Position numbers and translations under genes: made by a program. Below the pieces are notes generated by a model that worked only from the letters and a program-made list of their open reading frames with translations, searched no databases and was not told the DNA's origin. From Cellulomonas sp. (GTDB lineage: Bacteria; Actinomycetota; Actinomycetes; Actinomycetales; Cellulomonadaceae): DNA of 64,000 nucleotides. The DNA is taken from the NCBI RefSeq assembly GCF_017744555.1, contig NZ_JAGIBD010000010.1, positions 1 to 64,000 of the forward strand, given 5' to 3'. Below are positions 31,099 to 41,921 of this stretch, piece by piece; position 1 is the stretch's first letter; every line of letters begins with the position of its first letter.

Positions 31099-31116
31099 CA
31101 CTGTATAGACACAGTG
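31099..31116. promoter_or_regulatory. Inverted repeat CACTGT-N6-ACAGTG in the sdh/manC divergent region
   Basis: Six-bp arms (31099-31104 and 31111-31116) are perfect inverted copies around a 6-bp centre. On the minus strand the centre reads GTCTAT and merges into TATACAGT, a fair -10 element, so a bound regulator would block sdhC transcription. The factor is not identified; it does not match Rex, DtxR or GlxR consensus sites. Confidence 0.45.
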
Positions 31117-31195
31117 CTGTCACACCGTGCGCGCCAGGGCCTTCGGTCCCATCTCCGGGGCCATTTGTGAGGAACTCCACAACGCGCGCCCCCGC

Positions 31196-31201
31196 TAGCC
31201 T
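31196..31201 (+). promoter_or_regulatory. -10 box TAGCCT of a probable leaderless manC transcript
   Basis: TAGCCT lies 8 nt before ATG 31210. No ribosome site is present, and this start matches the family N-terminus. Confidence 0.42.
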
Positions 31202-31209
31202 TGCCGACC

Positions 31210-32337
31210 ATGGACGCCTCCCTCGACGGTCAGGTCCCCGACTTCCACGCGGTCATCCCCGCCGGCGGCGCCGGGACGCGTCTGTGGCCGCTGTCGCGGT
31301 CCGGTCACCCCAAGTTCCTGCTCGACCTCACCGGCTCGGGCCGCACGCTGCTGCAGGCGACGGTGGACCGGCTCGTGCCCCTCACGGGACCGGACCGCGT
31401 GCTCGTCGTCACCGGTGCCCGGCACGCGGCCGCGGTGGGTGCGCAGCTGCCCGAGGTCGCCGGCGGGGACGGTCCGGAGCGGGTGCTCGCCGAGCCGTCG
31501 CCGCGCGACTCGATGGCCGCGATCGGCCTCGCCGCCGCGGTGCTGCTCGAGCGGCACGGCGACGACGTCGTGCTGGGGTCGTTCGCCGCCGACCACGTGA
31601 TCGACGGCGCCGAGGAGTTCGCCCGGACGGTGCGCGAGGGTGTCGCGGCGGCACGCGCGGGCTACGTCGTGACGATCGGCATCGCGGCGACCGGCCCGTC
31701 GACCGCGTTCGGCTACGTGCGGGCGGGCAACGCCCTGGGCCTCGACGACGCACCGCGCGTGCGGGTCGCGGCCGGGTTCACGGAGAAGCCCGACGAGGAG
31801 ACGGCCGCCGCGTACCTCGCGACGGGGGAGTACCGGTGGAACGCCGGCATGTTCATCGTGCGGGCGCGCGTGCTGCTCGACCACCTCGCAGCGCAGCTGC
31901 CCGCGCTGCACGACGGGCTGCGGACCATCGCGGCGGCGTGGGACGGCCCGGAGCGGGACGCGACGCTCGCCGCGGTCTGGCCGGGCCTGACGAAGATCGC
32001 GATCGACCACGCCATCGCGGAGCCGGTCGCGGCGGCCGGCGGCGTCGCCGTCGTGCCCGGCGACTTCACCTGGGACGACGTGGGCGACTTCGCGTCCCTG
32101 GGCACGCTCCTCGGCGACGGCGCGACGCTCGGCGACGACGCCGCGGTGCTGCGGGTCGGCGCCCCGGACGCGCTCGCCGTCCCGGCCGGCGGGCGCACGG
32201 TGACCGTGGTCGGCGTGCCGGGCGCGGTCGTCGTCGACACCCCGGACGCGGTCCTCGTGACCACGCGCGAGCACGCGCAGCAGGTCAAGGCCGCGGTCGA
32301 CGGCTGGCGTGCGCACGGGCGGGAGGACCTGCTCTAG
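31210..32337 (+). CDS. manC: Mannose-1-phosphate guanylyltransferase
   Basis: Makes GDP-mannose from mannose-1-phosphate and GTP for cell-envelope mannosylation. The 375 residues begin with the nucleotidyltransferase signature VIPAGGAGTRLWPLSR (15-30) and continue with EPSPRDSMAAIGLAA, the family's EKPD motif (GFTEKPDEE) and WNAGMFI. It lacks the extra isomerase domain of bifunctional ManC/AlgA, as usual in actinobacteria. The phosphohexomutase-family gene at 48.6 kb could supply mannose-1-phosphate. Confidence 0.93.
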   Translation: MDASLDGQVPDFHAVIPAGGAGTRLWPLSRSGHPKFLLDLTGSGRTLLQATVDRLVPLTGPDRVLVVTGARHAAAVGAQLPEVAGGDGPERVLAEPSPRDSMAAIGLAAAVLLERHGDDVVLGSFAADHVIDGAEEFARTVREGVAAARAGYVVTIGIAATGPSTAFGYVRAGNALGLDDAPRVRVAAGFTEKPDEETAAAYLATGEYRWNAGMFIVRARVLLDHLAAQLPALHDGLRTIAAAWDGPERDATLAAVWPGLTKIAIDHAIAEPVAAAGGVAVVPGDFTWDDVGDFASLGTLLGDGATLGDDAAVLRVGAPDALAVPAGGRTVTVVGVPGAVVVDTPDAVLVTTREHAQQVKAAVDGWRAHGREDLL

Positions 32338-32385
32338 CCGGTCTCGGCGCCGACGAGCGCGACGACCGGCGGCAGGCGGCCGCGA

Positions 32386-32433
32386 CGGCGGACTGCACGG
32401 GTCCGGGGGAACGGGACGCCGTGCGGTCCGCCG
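32386..32433. terminator. Bidirectional terminator between manC and the CBM2 esterase
   Basis: A stem of about 15 bp with one G-U pair (32386-32400 with 32419-32433), extended by 4 inner base pairs, between the 3' ends of two convergent genes. Confidence 0.65.
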
Positions 32434-32447
32434 CGCGCGGTGCGCCG

Positions 32448-33818
32448 TCAGGCGGGGACGCAGGTGGCTCCCGCCGAGGGACTGCTCCCCGCACCCTGGA
32501 AACCGAAGGTCGTCGACCGGCCCGCGTCGACGTGGCCGTTCCACGTCTGGTTGCGGACGGTGACGGTGCCGCTGGTGCCGGTCACGACGCCGTTCCAGAG
32601 GTTCGTGACGCTCGAGCCGCCCGGCAGGGTGAGCGACACCGTCCAGCCGTCGATCCGCGCCGAGCCGGCCGTGACCGAGACGTCCGCGACCCAGCCGCCC
32701 GGCCACGAGCTCGTGATCCGGACGCTCGCCGTGCATCCGGCACCCGGGTTCGAGGTGGGCGTGGGTGTCGGCGTGGTCGGTGTGGGCGTCGGGCTCGTCG
32801 GCGTGGGGGTCGGGTTCGGGCCTCCGGCCTTGAGCGCGTCGTCGAGCCACGAGATGACGGTGTCCCACGACGGGTTCGGCGAGCCGACGCTCGTCGTCTC
32901 ACCGCACGACGTCGACGTGCGCACGGTCTGCTGCCCGTAGCGCGACGGGCTCATCACGTCGTTGGTGCCGTGGTTCGCACCCGGCACCGAGAAGAACCGC
33001 GTGCTCACGCAGGCGGCCTTGAGAGCGTCGTAGAGCAGCACGCTCTGGCCGTGCGGCACGATCTGGTCGGCGGTGCCGTGCAGCAGCAGCATCGGCGGGT
33101 CGGCCCGGTCGACGTACGTGATCGGGTTCGCGAGGCGCACCTGCTCGGGGCACGTCTGGATCGCGCACCCCATGATCTGCGAGGCGGGCGACGACGCCGC
33201 GTCGTGGTCGAACGTGTTGTCGACGCGTTGTGCGTTCATCTGGAGGAAGTCGGTCGGCCCGAAGAAGCTCACGCCGGCCTGCACCGTGCTCGAGACGCCC
33301 GTGGTGCCCAGCGTGCCCTCGAGCGAGGCGACGCCGCCCGTGAGGGTGGCCATGTCGGCCTCCCAGCCACCGGACGAGTCGCCGAGGACCGCGAACCGGG
33401 TGGGGTCGAGGTTGTACCGGTCGGCGTTGGCCCGCAGCCAGCGGATCGCGGCCTTGATGTCGTGGACCTGGGCGGGGAACTTCGCCTGCGAGCTGGACCG
33501 GACGCTCACGCCCGCGACGGCGTACCCGCGCGCGTTGAACGCGGACGCGATCGCGCTCGCACCGGACTTGCCGTCGTCGGACGTCCACGCCGACCCGCTG
33601 GTCCAGATCGCGAGCGGGGTCCTGGCGGTGCCGCCGGGGAGGTAGAGGTCGAGCAGGTGCCCCCGGCTGCCCGCGGGCTGCGCGGGGGCGTAGGCGATGT
33701 TCGACACGGTCTGCGCGGCGTACGCCGGGCTCTGCGACGTGCTGACGACGAGGCCGGCGGCGACCAGCGCGAGGCTGCTCACCCCGACCCACCACGACCT
33801 GCGCGATCTCGACGACAT
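32448..33818 (-). CDS. Secreted alpha/beta-hydrolase esterase with CBM2
   Basis: Probably an extracellular esterase acting on plant cell wall. The 456 residues carry a signal peptide (cleavage near AYA-AQ, residue 35), a hydrolase domain (about 40-320) with nucleophile Ser148 in GDSSGG, an acid in HGTADQIV and His in GANHGTN, a Pro/Thr linker of TPTP repeats (about 335-360), and a C-terminal family 2 cellulose-binding module with spaced Trp residues and bracketing Cys. The hydrolase belongs to the BD-FAE-like group of xylan/feruloyl esterases, but substrate is not readable. The start follows an AGAGGGAG site. Confidence 0.88.
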   Translation of the reverse strand: MSSRSRRSWWVGVSSLALVAAGLVVSTSQSPAYAAQTVSNIAYAPAQPAGSRGHLLDLYLPGGTARTPLAIWTSGSAWTSDDGKSGASAIASAFNARGYAVAGVSVRSSSQAKFPAQVHDIKAAIRWLRANADRYNLDPTRFAVLGDSSGGWEADMATLTGGVASLEGTLGTTGVSSTVQAGVSFFGPTDFLQMNAQRVDNTFDHDAASSPASQIMGCAIQTCPEQVRLANPITYVDRADPPMLLLHGTADQIVPHGQSVLLYDALKAACVSTRFFSVPGANHGTNDVMSPSRYGQQTVRTSTSCGETTSVGSPNPSWDTVISWLDDALKAGGPNPTPTPTSPTPTPTTPTPTPTSNPGAGCTASVRITSSWPGGWVADVSVTAGSARIDGWTVSLTLPGGSSVTNLWNGVVTGTSGTVTVRNQTWNGHVDAGRSTTFGFQGAGSSPSAGATCVPA

Positions 33819-34067
33819 GGCACTCCCTCTGCTGCGTGCGGTGGGCCGTTACGCGACGCAACGCTTCCCGGTCGGGCGCAGAAGTGTCACGCGACCGAAT
33901 GCTTTCGCCGCGGTGCCGCGGGCGGGAGGGGCCGCGTCCGGGACCGCAGCCCTACAGTGGCGGCCGGTGGGAGTCCGGACGCCGGGTGACCGCATCCCGG
34001 GTCCGCCCGCCGGACCGCCGGACGTCCCGTCGCCGGACGCCGGGTCGTCGCACGCGGGGAGACACAC

Positions 34068-35114
34068 GTGGCACAGCCTCTGCACCGGCAGGACCTCCTG
34101 CCGGACGACGCGGTCGTCGACGTGCGCCTGCCGCGCCCGCGCGCGGGCAGCTCGCCGCGCACCGCGGCCGTGATGCTGCTCGCCGAGCTCGGGCTCGCGC
34201 CGCGGGTGTGGTTCCCGTCGGGGCTCCTGGTCGCGCTCGTGGCGGACCTCGGCACCACGCCCGGCGGGGCGCGCGCGGTCGTGCAGCGGCTGAGCCGCGG
34301 CGGTGTGCTCGAGGTCCGTCGGGACGGACGCGAGACGGCGTACCGGCTGACCGTCCCCGCGGCGGACGCGCTCGCCCGGGGCGGACGGTCGCTCGCGACG
34401 TTCGCGCAGGATGCCGAGGACTGGGACGGCCGGTGGAGCCTCGTCGCGTTCTCGGCGCCCAAGCACGCCGACTCCGAGCGGGCCGTGCTGCGCAGCCGCC
34501 TGCGGTGGCGCGGGTACGTGCCGCTGTACGACGGGCTGTGGGTCGCGCCCGACCTGCCCGGCGACGCGCTCGGCCCGGTCCTCGCCGAGGCGAGCCGGAC
34601 GAGCGTCACGGTGTTCCGGGCGGAACAGCTCCCCGTCGACGGCGCGGCCGTGCTGGACCCCGCGACCCTGTGGGACCTCGACGCGGTCCGGGAGCGCCAC
34701 GAGCTGTTCCTCGACGAGTGGGTCCCGGTCGGCGAGCGCGTCGCGGCCGGCGACTTGACCGGCGAGGACGCGTTGCGCGCTCGGACCCGCGTCGCCGACG
34801 AGTACCGCAGGTTCGTCGTGCTCGACCCGCGGCTGCCGATGGGCGCGATGCCGCCGGGATGGCTGCGCCCGCGCGTCCGGGACGTGTTCGCCGCCGTCCA
34901 CGACGGCACGGCCGAGCCGGTGCTCGCGCACGTGCGCGCCGTCGCGCAGGCCAGGGGTGTCGCCGTCCCGGACCTGAGGGTGCACACCACGGCCGAGCTC
35001 GCGGCGGGTGGGGTCACCACCGAGCCGGTGACGGTCGGCGAGCACGCACGACGAGGCGCGGCGGACCCGGCTCCGGGCCGGACCGCCCGGGGGCGTGAGC
35101 TCGTCCGCGACTAA
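34068..35114 (+). CDS. PaaX-family transcriptional regulator
   Basis: A 348-residue regulator related to PaaX, the phenylacetyl-CoA-responsive repressor of phenylacetate degradation. An N-terminal winged helix (about 30-95; PGGARAVVQRLSRGGVLEVRRDGRETAYRL) is followed by the PaaX central and C-terminal domains (WSLVAFSAPKH..., LDPRLPMGAMPPGW). No paa catabolic gene is nearby, so its target is unknown. The GTG start follows GGGGAGA. Its 3' end extends over the -10 box of the next gene. The 250 bp upstream hold no gene; TACAGT at 33953-33958 is the only promoter-like box I see there. Confidence 0.82.
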   Translation: MAQPLHRQDLLPDDAVVDVRLPRPRAGSSPRTAAVMLLAELGLAPRVWFPSGLLVALVADLGTTPGGARAVVQRLSRGGVLEVRRDGRETAYRLTVPAADALARGGRSLATFAQDAEDWDGRWSLVAFSAPKHADSERAVLRSRLRWRGYVPLYDGLWVAPDLPGDALGPVLAEASRTSVTVFRAEQLPVDGAAVLDPATLWDLDAVRERHELFLDEWVPVGERVAAGDLTGEDALRARTRVADEYRRFVVLDPRLPMGAMPPGWLRPRVRDVFAAVHDGTAEPVLAHVRAVAQARGVAVPDLRVHTTAELAAGGVTTEPVTVGEHARRGAADPAPGRTARGRELVRD

Positions 35115-35117
35115 GGT
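35112..35117 (+). promoter_or_regulatory. -10 box TAAGGT of a leaderless amidohydrolase transcript
   Basis: TAAGGT overlaps the PaaX-type gene's stop and is followed by 7 nt and GTG 35125, giving the amidohydrolase its own promoter. Confidence 0.45.
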
Positions 35118-35124
35118 CGACGAC

Positions 35125-36375
35125 GTGCCCGACCTCACCGCCTCGACCGTCCCGCCGCTCGACACGCAGCGGTTCGACCCCGACGACGCGGACGTCCGAC
35201 GGCTGGTGCAGCTCGTCGGGTCCCTGCGGGACGAGCTCGTCGAGGTGCGGCGCGACCTGCACGCGCACCCCGAGCTCGGCCGGACCGAGGAGCGGACCAC
35301 CCGGGTCGTCGCGGACCGTCTCCGGCTCGCGGGCCTGACGCCGCACCTCATGCCGGGCACCGGCCTGGTGTGCGACCTCGGGCCCGGCCCGGCGGTCTCG
35401 GGCCGCCGGCGGATCGCCCTGCGCGCCGACCTCGACGCGCTGCCGGTGCAGGACACGTGCGGCCTGCCGTGGGCGTCGACCGTGCGGGGCGTCGCGCACG
35501 CGTGCGGGCACGACGTGCACACCACCGCGGTGCTCGGTGCGGGTCTGGCGCTCGCGGAGCTCGCGGCGGCGGGGGAGCTCGCGACGGGGGTGCGGCTGGT
35601 GTTCCAGCCCGCGGAGGAGGTGCAGCCCGGCGGTGCGCTCGACCTGATCGCCGCGGGCGCGCTCGACGGCGTCGGGCAGATCTTCGGCGTGCACTGCGAC
35701 CCGAAAGTCGACGTCGGCCACGTCGGCACCCGCATCGGCCCGATCACGTCGGCGAGCGACGAGGTCACGGTGATCGTCACGGGTGCGGGCGGGCACACGT
35801 CGCGCCCGCACCTCACGGGCGACGTGGTGTTCGCGCTGGGCCAGGTGATCACGCAGGTGCCCGCGATCCTGGGCCGTCGGCTCGACCCTCGCTCGGGCGT
35901 CAACCTCACGTGGGGCGCCGTCAAGGCGGGGTCGGCGCACAACGCGATCCCGTCGACGGGAACCGTGAAGGGCACGCTGCGGTGCCTCGACGTGCGGGCG
36001 TGGGAGAAGGCGTCGGAGGTGTTCCACGCGGCCGTCGAGCAGGTGGTCGCGCCGCTCGGCGTCGAGGTGGAGGTGCGACACCAGCGGGGCGTGCCGCCCG
36101 TGGAGAACGACGAGCGCGCGACGGGCGTGCTGGAGGCCGCGGCGCGCGACGTGCTCGGGCCCGGCTCGGTGCTGCTGACGGAGCAGTCGCTCGGCGGCGA
36201 GGACTTCGCCTGGTACCTGACCAAGGTGCCGGGGTCGATGGCGCGGCTCGGCACGCGCACGCCCGGGGGCCACACGTACGACATCCACCAGGGCGACCTG
36301 CGGGTCGACGAGCGCGCGGTCGAGGCCGGTGCGCTGCTGCTCGCGCGCGTCGCCGTGCTCGCGGGGCGGGCCTGA
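35125..36375 (+). CDS. M20-family amidohydrolase
   Basis: Metal-dependent amidohydrolase of the hippurate/N-acyl-amino-acid type. In 416 residues the dinuclear metal ligands are readable: Cys127 and His129 in HACGHDVH, Glu164/Glu165 in QPAEEV, and His190 in FGVHCD; the dimerisation lid domain has GHTSRPH. The frame can start at GTG 35095 inside the previous gene, but the -10 box 7 nt before GTG 35125 favours the shorter form. AmiA1/AmiB1, which I recall beside deoD and pmmB in M. tuberculosis, are the likely counterparts. Natural substrate unknown. Confidence 0.88.
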   Translation: MPDLTASTVPPLDTQRFDPDDADVRRLVQLVGSLRDELVEVRRDLHAHPELGRTEERTTRVVADRLRLAGLTPHLMPGTGLVCDLGPGPAVSGRRRIALRADLDALPVQDTCGLPWASTVRGVAHACGHDVHTTAVLGAGLALAELAAAGELATGVRLVFQPAEEVQPGGALDLIAAGALDGVGQIFGVHCDPKVDVGHVGTRIGPITSASDEVTVIVTGAGGHTSRPHLTGDVVFALGQVITQVPAILGRRLDPRSGVNLTWGAVKAGSAHNAIPSTGTVKGTLRCLDVRAWEKASEVFHAAVEQVVAPLGVEVEVRHQRGVPPVENDERATGVLEAAARDVLGPGSVLLTEQSLGGEDFAWYLTKVPGSMARLGTRTPGGHTYDIHQGDLRVDERAVEAGALLLARVAVLAGRA

Positions 36376-36471
36376 ACGGGCGTCCTGCCCCTGAACGTCC
36401 GATCTCGGATGGTGGGAAGACACGTCCGTCACCTGGGAGGACATTCCAACTAGGTAACGAAGCCTGGCGGA

Positions 36472-36483
36472 TACCGCCCGGTA
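36472..36483. promoter_or_regulatory. Palindrome TACCG-CC-CGGTA upstream of the nucleoside-uptake operon
   Basis: A 12-bp inverted repeat overlapping TAACAT (36482-36487), a possible -10 element, 130 bp before the lipoprotein gene. Reads as an operator candidate. The rest of the 238-bp gap holds no gene. Confidence 0.35.
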
Positions 36484-36613
36484 ACATGCACGCCACGCGC
36501 GGCTCAGTAGTGTCCGGAGCATCGAAGCCGGACGAGCCGCCTGCGCGACGAGGTGCTGCTGCGCCGTCCGTCATGCACTGCGCAGGCGTGCCGACGAGAT
36601 CCAGGAGATCCGC

Positions 36614-37726
36614 GTGAAGAACATCATTCGTGTGGCCGCGCTCAGCGGGGCGGTCGCCCTCGCGCTCGCGGCGTGTGGCAGCGCCCCCGAGGACGAGGCC
36701 ACGTCCGGAGCGACCGGCGACGCCGGCGCGTCCGACTTCAAGGCCTGCATGGTCTCCGACTCGGGCGGCTTCAACGACAAGTCGTTCAACGAGTCGGGCT
36801 ACAACGGCCTGAAGCAGGCGGAGTCCGACCTCGGCATCAAGACCGCCACGGCGGAGTCGAAGCAGGAGTCCGACTTCGCGCCGAACATCGACACGATGGT
36901 CGGCCAGAACTGCAACCTCATCATCACGGTCGGCTTCCTGCTCGCGACGGCCACGGGCGACGCCGCCCAGGCCAACACGGACACGAACTTCGCGATCGTC
37001 GACTCGACCGCGCAGGACGCGGACGGCAACACGATCGAGCTCCCGAACGTCAAGCCGCTGAGCTTCAACACGGTCGAGGCGTCCTACCTCGCGGGCTACC
37101 TCGCCGCGGGCATGAGCAAGACCGGCACGGTCGCCACGTACGGCGGCATCCAGATCCCGACCGTCACGATCTTCATGGACGGCTTCGTGGACGGCGTCGC
37201 GAAGTACAACGAGGTGCACGGCACCTCGGTCAAGACGCTCGGCTGGGACAGCAAGGCCCAGAACGGCTCGTTCACGGGTGACTTCGAGGACCAGTCCAAG
37301 GGCCAGCAGCTGACCAACACGTTCATCGACCAGGGCGCGGACATCATCCTGCCCGTCGCGGGCCCGGTCGGCGGCGGCACGCTCGCCGCGGCGCACGACG
37401 CGAACACGGCCGGCAAGTCCGTGGCCGTCATCTGGGTCGACTCCGACGGTGTCGAGACCAACCCCGACTCCTCCGACATCATCCTCACGTCGGTCCTCAA
37501 GGAGATCGGCACGGCCGTCAACGACGTCGTCACCGCCGCGTCGAAGGACGAGTTCGACAACACGGCCTACGTCGGCACGCTGAAGAACGAGGGCGTCGGC
37601 CTGGCGCCGTTCCACGACTTCGACTCGAAGGTCCCCGCGGACCTCAAGGCGGAGGTCGACAAGCTCAAGCAGGACATCATCGACGGCACGGTGAAGGTGA
37701 CCTCGCCCAGCTCGCCGCAGTCCTGA
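36614..37726 (+). CDS. BMP-family nucleoside-binding lipoprotein
   Basis: Substrate-binding lipoprotein of an ABC importer. The 370 residues have a lipoprotein signal with lipobox ALAAC (Cys21), an acidic spacer, then the BMP/PnrA fold: CMVSDSGGFNDKSFNESGYNG, a family stretch with the nucleoside-contacting Asp and Phe, and VIWVDSDGVETNPD. PnrA and BmpA-type proteins bind purine nucleosides. The downstream cdd, deoA, add and deoC genes support nucleosides here. GTG start with AGGAG upstream. A strong hairpin separates it from the ATPase gene. Confidence 0.92.
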   Translation: MKNIIRVAALSGAVALALAACGSAPEDEATSGATGDAGASDFKACMVSDSGGFNDKSFNESGYNGLKQAESDLGIKTATAESKQESDFAPNIDTMVGQNCNLIITVGFLLATATGDAAQANTDTNFAIVDSTAQDADGNTIELPNVKPLSFNTVEASYLAGYLAAGMSKTGTVATYGGIQIPTVTIFMDGFVDGVAKYNEVHGTSVKTLGWDSKAQNGSFTGDFEDQSKGQQLTNTFIDQGADIILPVAGPVGGGTLAAAHDANTAGKSVAVIWVDSDGVETNPDSSDIILTSVLKEIGTAVNDVVTAASKDEFDNTAYVGTLKNEGVGLAPFHDFDSKVPADLKAEVDKLKQDIIDGTVKVTSPSSPQS

Positions 37727-37736
37727 CGTGACGCCA

Positions 37737-37773
37737 GGGGGTCGGTCCGGACTCGCGGTCCGGGCCGACCCCC
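37737..37773 (+). terminator. Intercistronic hairpin between lipoprotein and ABC ATPase
   Basis: Fifteen-bp stem with one G-U pair (37737-37751 with 37759-37773) and a 7-nt loop. It probably ends most transcripts after the lipoprotein or protects its mRNA; a new -10 box follows 20 bp later. Confidence 0.75.
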
Positions 37774-37792
37774 ACGCACGTCCCACCAGGGC

Positions 37793-37798
37793 TAATGT
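37793..37798 (+). promoter_or_regulatory. -10 box TAATGT of the ABC transporter/salvage operon
   Basis: TAATGT lies 34 bp before the ATPase start, and an AAGGAG ribosome site follows at 37815-37820, consistent with a normal leader. Confidence 0.4.
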
Positions 37799-37831
37799 CG
37801 GCCTTGTCACTGCGATGAAGGAGTCGCCGCT

Positions 37832-39380
<1,549 letters not shown>

Positions 39381-39388
<8 letters not shown>

Positions 39389-40634
39389 CGAGATCGTCGG
39401 CGAGAAGGCGTCCCCGACGAGCGGGATGCCCGAGCCGGAGAAGACGAAGGCGCCGGAGGACCGCGGCGAGCGGGCGCTGCGCGAGATCGTGAGCGGCGAC
39501 ATCGGCGTGAGCGTGCTCGCGTTCGTGCTCGCGCTGCTGATCGGCGGGCTGCTCATCGCGTTCACGAACCCCGACGTCACCGCGGCCGCCCACTACTTCT
39601 TCGCGAAGCCGATGGACACCATCACGGCGGCGTGGAACGCGGTGTGGGACGCGTACGCGGCGATGTTCCGCGGCGCGGTCTACAACGGCCAGGCCGACAC
39701 CTTCCAGAAGGCGATCCGGCCGCTCACCGAGACCATGACGGTCGCGACGCCGCTCATCATCGCGGCGCTCGGCGTCGCCGTGGGCTTCCGGGCCGGGCTG
39801 TTCAACATCGGTGCCCAGGGCCAGATCATCCTCGGCGCGACGGTCGGCGGGTACATCGGCTTCACGTACAGCCTCCCGGCCGGCGTGCACCTGCTCCTCG
39901 CCCTGCTCGGCGGCGTCCTCGGCGGCGCGATCTGGGCCGGCATCGCGGGCGTGCTCAAGGCCCGGACGGGCGCCCACGAGGTGATCGTCACGATCATGCT
40001 CAACTACGTCGCCCTGTACCTGCTGGCGTACCTGCTCACGACCGACAAGTTCACGCGCGCGGGGTCCAACCAGCCGACGAGCCCGGGCGTGAAGGAGACG
40101 GCGCAGCTGCCGCTCCTGCTCGGTGACTGGTCGCGACTGCACGCCGGCTTCATCGTCGCGATCCTCGCCTCGATCTTCGTCTGGTGGCTCATGACGCGGT
40201 CGGTCCTCGGGTTCCGGTTCCGGGCCGTCGGGTCCAACCCGCACGCGTCGCGCACCGCGGGCATCGGGATCCCCACGACGATCGTCCTCGTGATGCTCGT
40301 GTCCGGTGCGCTCGCCGGTCTCGCAGGCGGCGTGCACATCTTGGGCACCGAGCACCAGCTCACCGGCGGCATCGCCGGGTCGCTCGGGTTCGACGCCATC
40401 ACGGTCGCGCTGCTCGGGCGGTCCCGGCCGCTCGGCATCTTCTTCGCCGGTCTGCTGTACGGCGGTCTCAACGTCGGCGGGCGCGTCATGGAGGCGGCGA
40501 CGGGCACGCCGATCGACATCGTGCTGGTCATCCAGGCGCTCGTCGTCCTGTTCATCGCCGCACCACCGCTCGTGCGGGCCATCTTCCGTCTTCCGACACC
40601 GAGGACGGCCGTCGCGAAGGGAGCGGCAGCGTGA
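39381..40634 (+). CDS. Nucleoside ABC transporter permease 1
   Basis: BPD_transp_2-type permease, 417 residues with about nine or ten membrane helices after a charged N-terminus of 45 residues. GFRAGLFNIGAQGQIILGA and NPHASRTAGI correspond to the family's ATPase-contacting loop and helix. Overlaps the ATPase gene by 8 bp and the second permease by GTGA. Confidence 0.93.
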
Positions 40635-41920
40635 CCGCCCTCGACACGCAGGCACCCGCGGCGACGCCCGAGCGCACCGAGCCGCTCACCCGCAGGTCCT
40701 GGAAAGCGCCGATCGCGTTCGGCGTGCTCGGCCTCGCGGCGCTGGTGCTGTTCGGCTTCCTCGGCAAGAGCGGCGAGGACACGACGTTCGTCATCTCGAC
40801 GGACAACGACTGGGTGCAGATCGGGCCCGTCGCGGTGCCGTCCAAGGCCACCGCGATCCTGCTCGGCGTCCTCATGCTGCTGCTCGCCGCGTACGCCGCG
40901 TGGCGTGCGTGGGACCGCAAGCCGCTCGGCCGCTGGGTCGGCGCGGTGTTCGGCGTCCTGTGGGTGCTGTCGTTCCTCTGCTGGGCCGTCGCGGGCAAGT
41001 CGATGTCGCTCGTCGGCCTGCTGCAGGGGTCGCTGATCCTCGCGGTGCCGCTCGCGTTCGGCGCCATGGGCGGTCTGCTCAACGAGCGGGCCGGCGTCGT
41101 CAACATCGCGATCGAGGGCCAGCTGCTCACCGGCGCGTTCGGCGCAGCCGTCGTCGCGTCCGTCACGCACTCCGTGTACGCCGGGCTCATCGCCGCGCCG
41201 GTCGCGGGCCTGGTCATCGGGTCCCTGCTCGCGCTGTTCACCGTCAAGTACAAGGTGAACCAGATCATCGTCGGCGTGGTGCTCAACGTGTTCGCGGTCG
41301 GCCTGACGAGCTTCCTGTTCTCGTCGGTGCTCAAGCCGAACGCCGCGACGCTCAACTCGCCGCCGCGCATGCCCGTGATCGACATCCCCGTGCTGTCGGG
41401 CATCCCGATCATCGGCCCGGTGCTGTTCCGGCAGACGCTGCTCGTCTACCTGCTGTACGTCGCGGTGGTCGTCATCACGATCGCCCTGTTCCGCACCCGG
41501 TGGGGCCTGCGGGTCCGGGCGGTCGGCGAGCACCCGCTCGCGGCCGACACCGTCGGCATCGACGTGCAGGCGACCCGGTGGCGCAACGTGCTGCTCGGCT
41601 CCATGGTCGCCGGCCTCGGTGGGGCGTTCTTCACGATCGGGTCCGTCGGGGCGTTCAGCCAGGAGATGACGGCCGGCAAGGGCTACATCGCCCTCGCCGC
41701 CATGATCCTCGGCCGGTGGACACCCGTCGGCGCCCTCGCGGCGGCCCTGCTGTTCGGCTTCTCGGACAAGCTGCAGCAGGTCCTCGGCGTCCTGCAGACG
41801 CCCGTCCCGAACCAGTTCATGCTCATGCTCCCGTACCTCGTGACGATCGTGGCGGTCGCCGGGCTCGTCGGTCGCGTCCGCGGCCCGGCGGCGGCGGGGG
41901 AGCCCTACGTCAAGGAGTGA
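40631..41920 (+). CDS. Nucleoside ABC transporter permease 2
   Basis: Second BPD_transp_2-type permease, 429 residues, starting at GTG 40631 that overlaps the previous stop. GGLLNERAGVVNIAIEGQLLTGA and GEHPLAADTVGI parallel the motifs of permease 1, as expected for a heterodimeric YufP/YufQ pair. Two bases separate it from cdd, so transport and deamination are one transcription unit. Confidence 0.93.
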   Translation: MTALDTQAPAATPERTEPLTRRSWKAPIAFGVLGLAALVLFGFLGKSGEDTTFVISTDNDWVQIGPVAVPSKATAILLGVLMLLLAAYAAWRAWDRKPLGRWVGAVFGVLWVLSFLCWAVAGKSMSLVGLLQGSLILAVPLAFGAMGGLLNERAGVVNIAIEGQLLTGAFGAAVVASVTHSVYAGLIAAPVAGLVIGSLLALFTVKYKVNQIIVGVVLNVFAVGLTSFLFSSVLKPNAATLNSPPRMPVIDIPVLSGIPIIGPVLFRQTLLVYLLYVAVVVITIALFRTRWGLRVRAVGEHPLAADTVGIDVQATRWRNVLLGSMVAGLGGAFFTIGSVGAFSQEMTAGKGYIALAAMILGRWTPVGALAAALLFGFSDKLQQVLGVLQTPVPNQFMLMLPYLVTIVAVAGLVGRVRGPAAAGEPYVKE

Positions 41921-41921
41921 C

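Noticed and set aside
34068..35114. Phenylacetate catabolic locus
   Set aside because: The PaaX-type regulator stands alone; no paa enzyme genes occur within the window.
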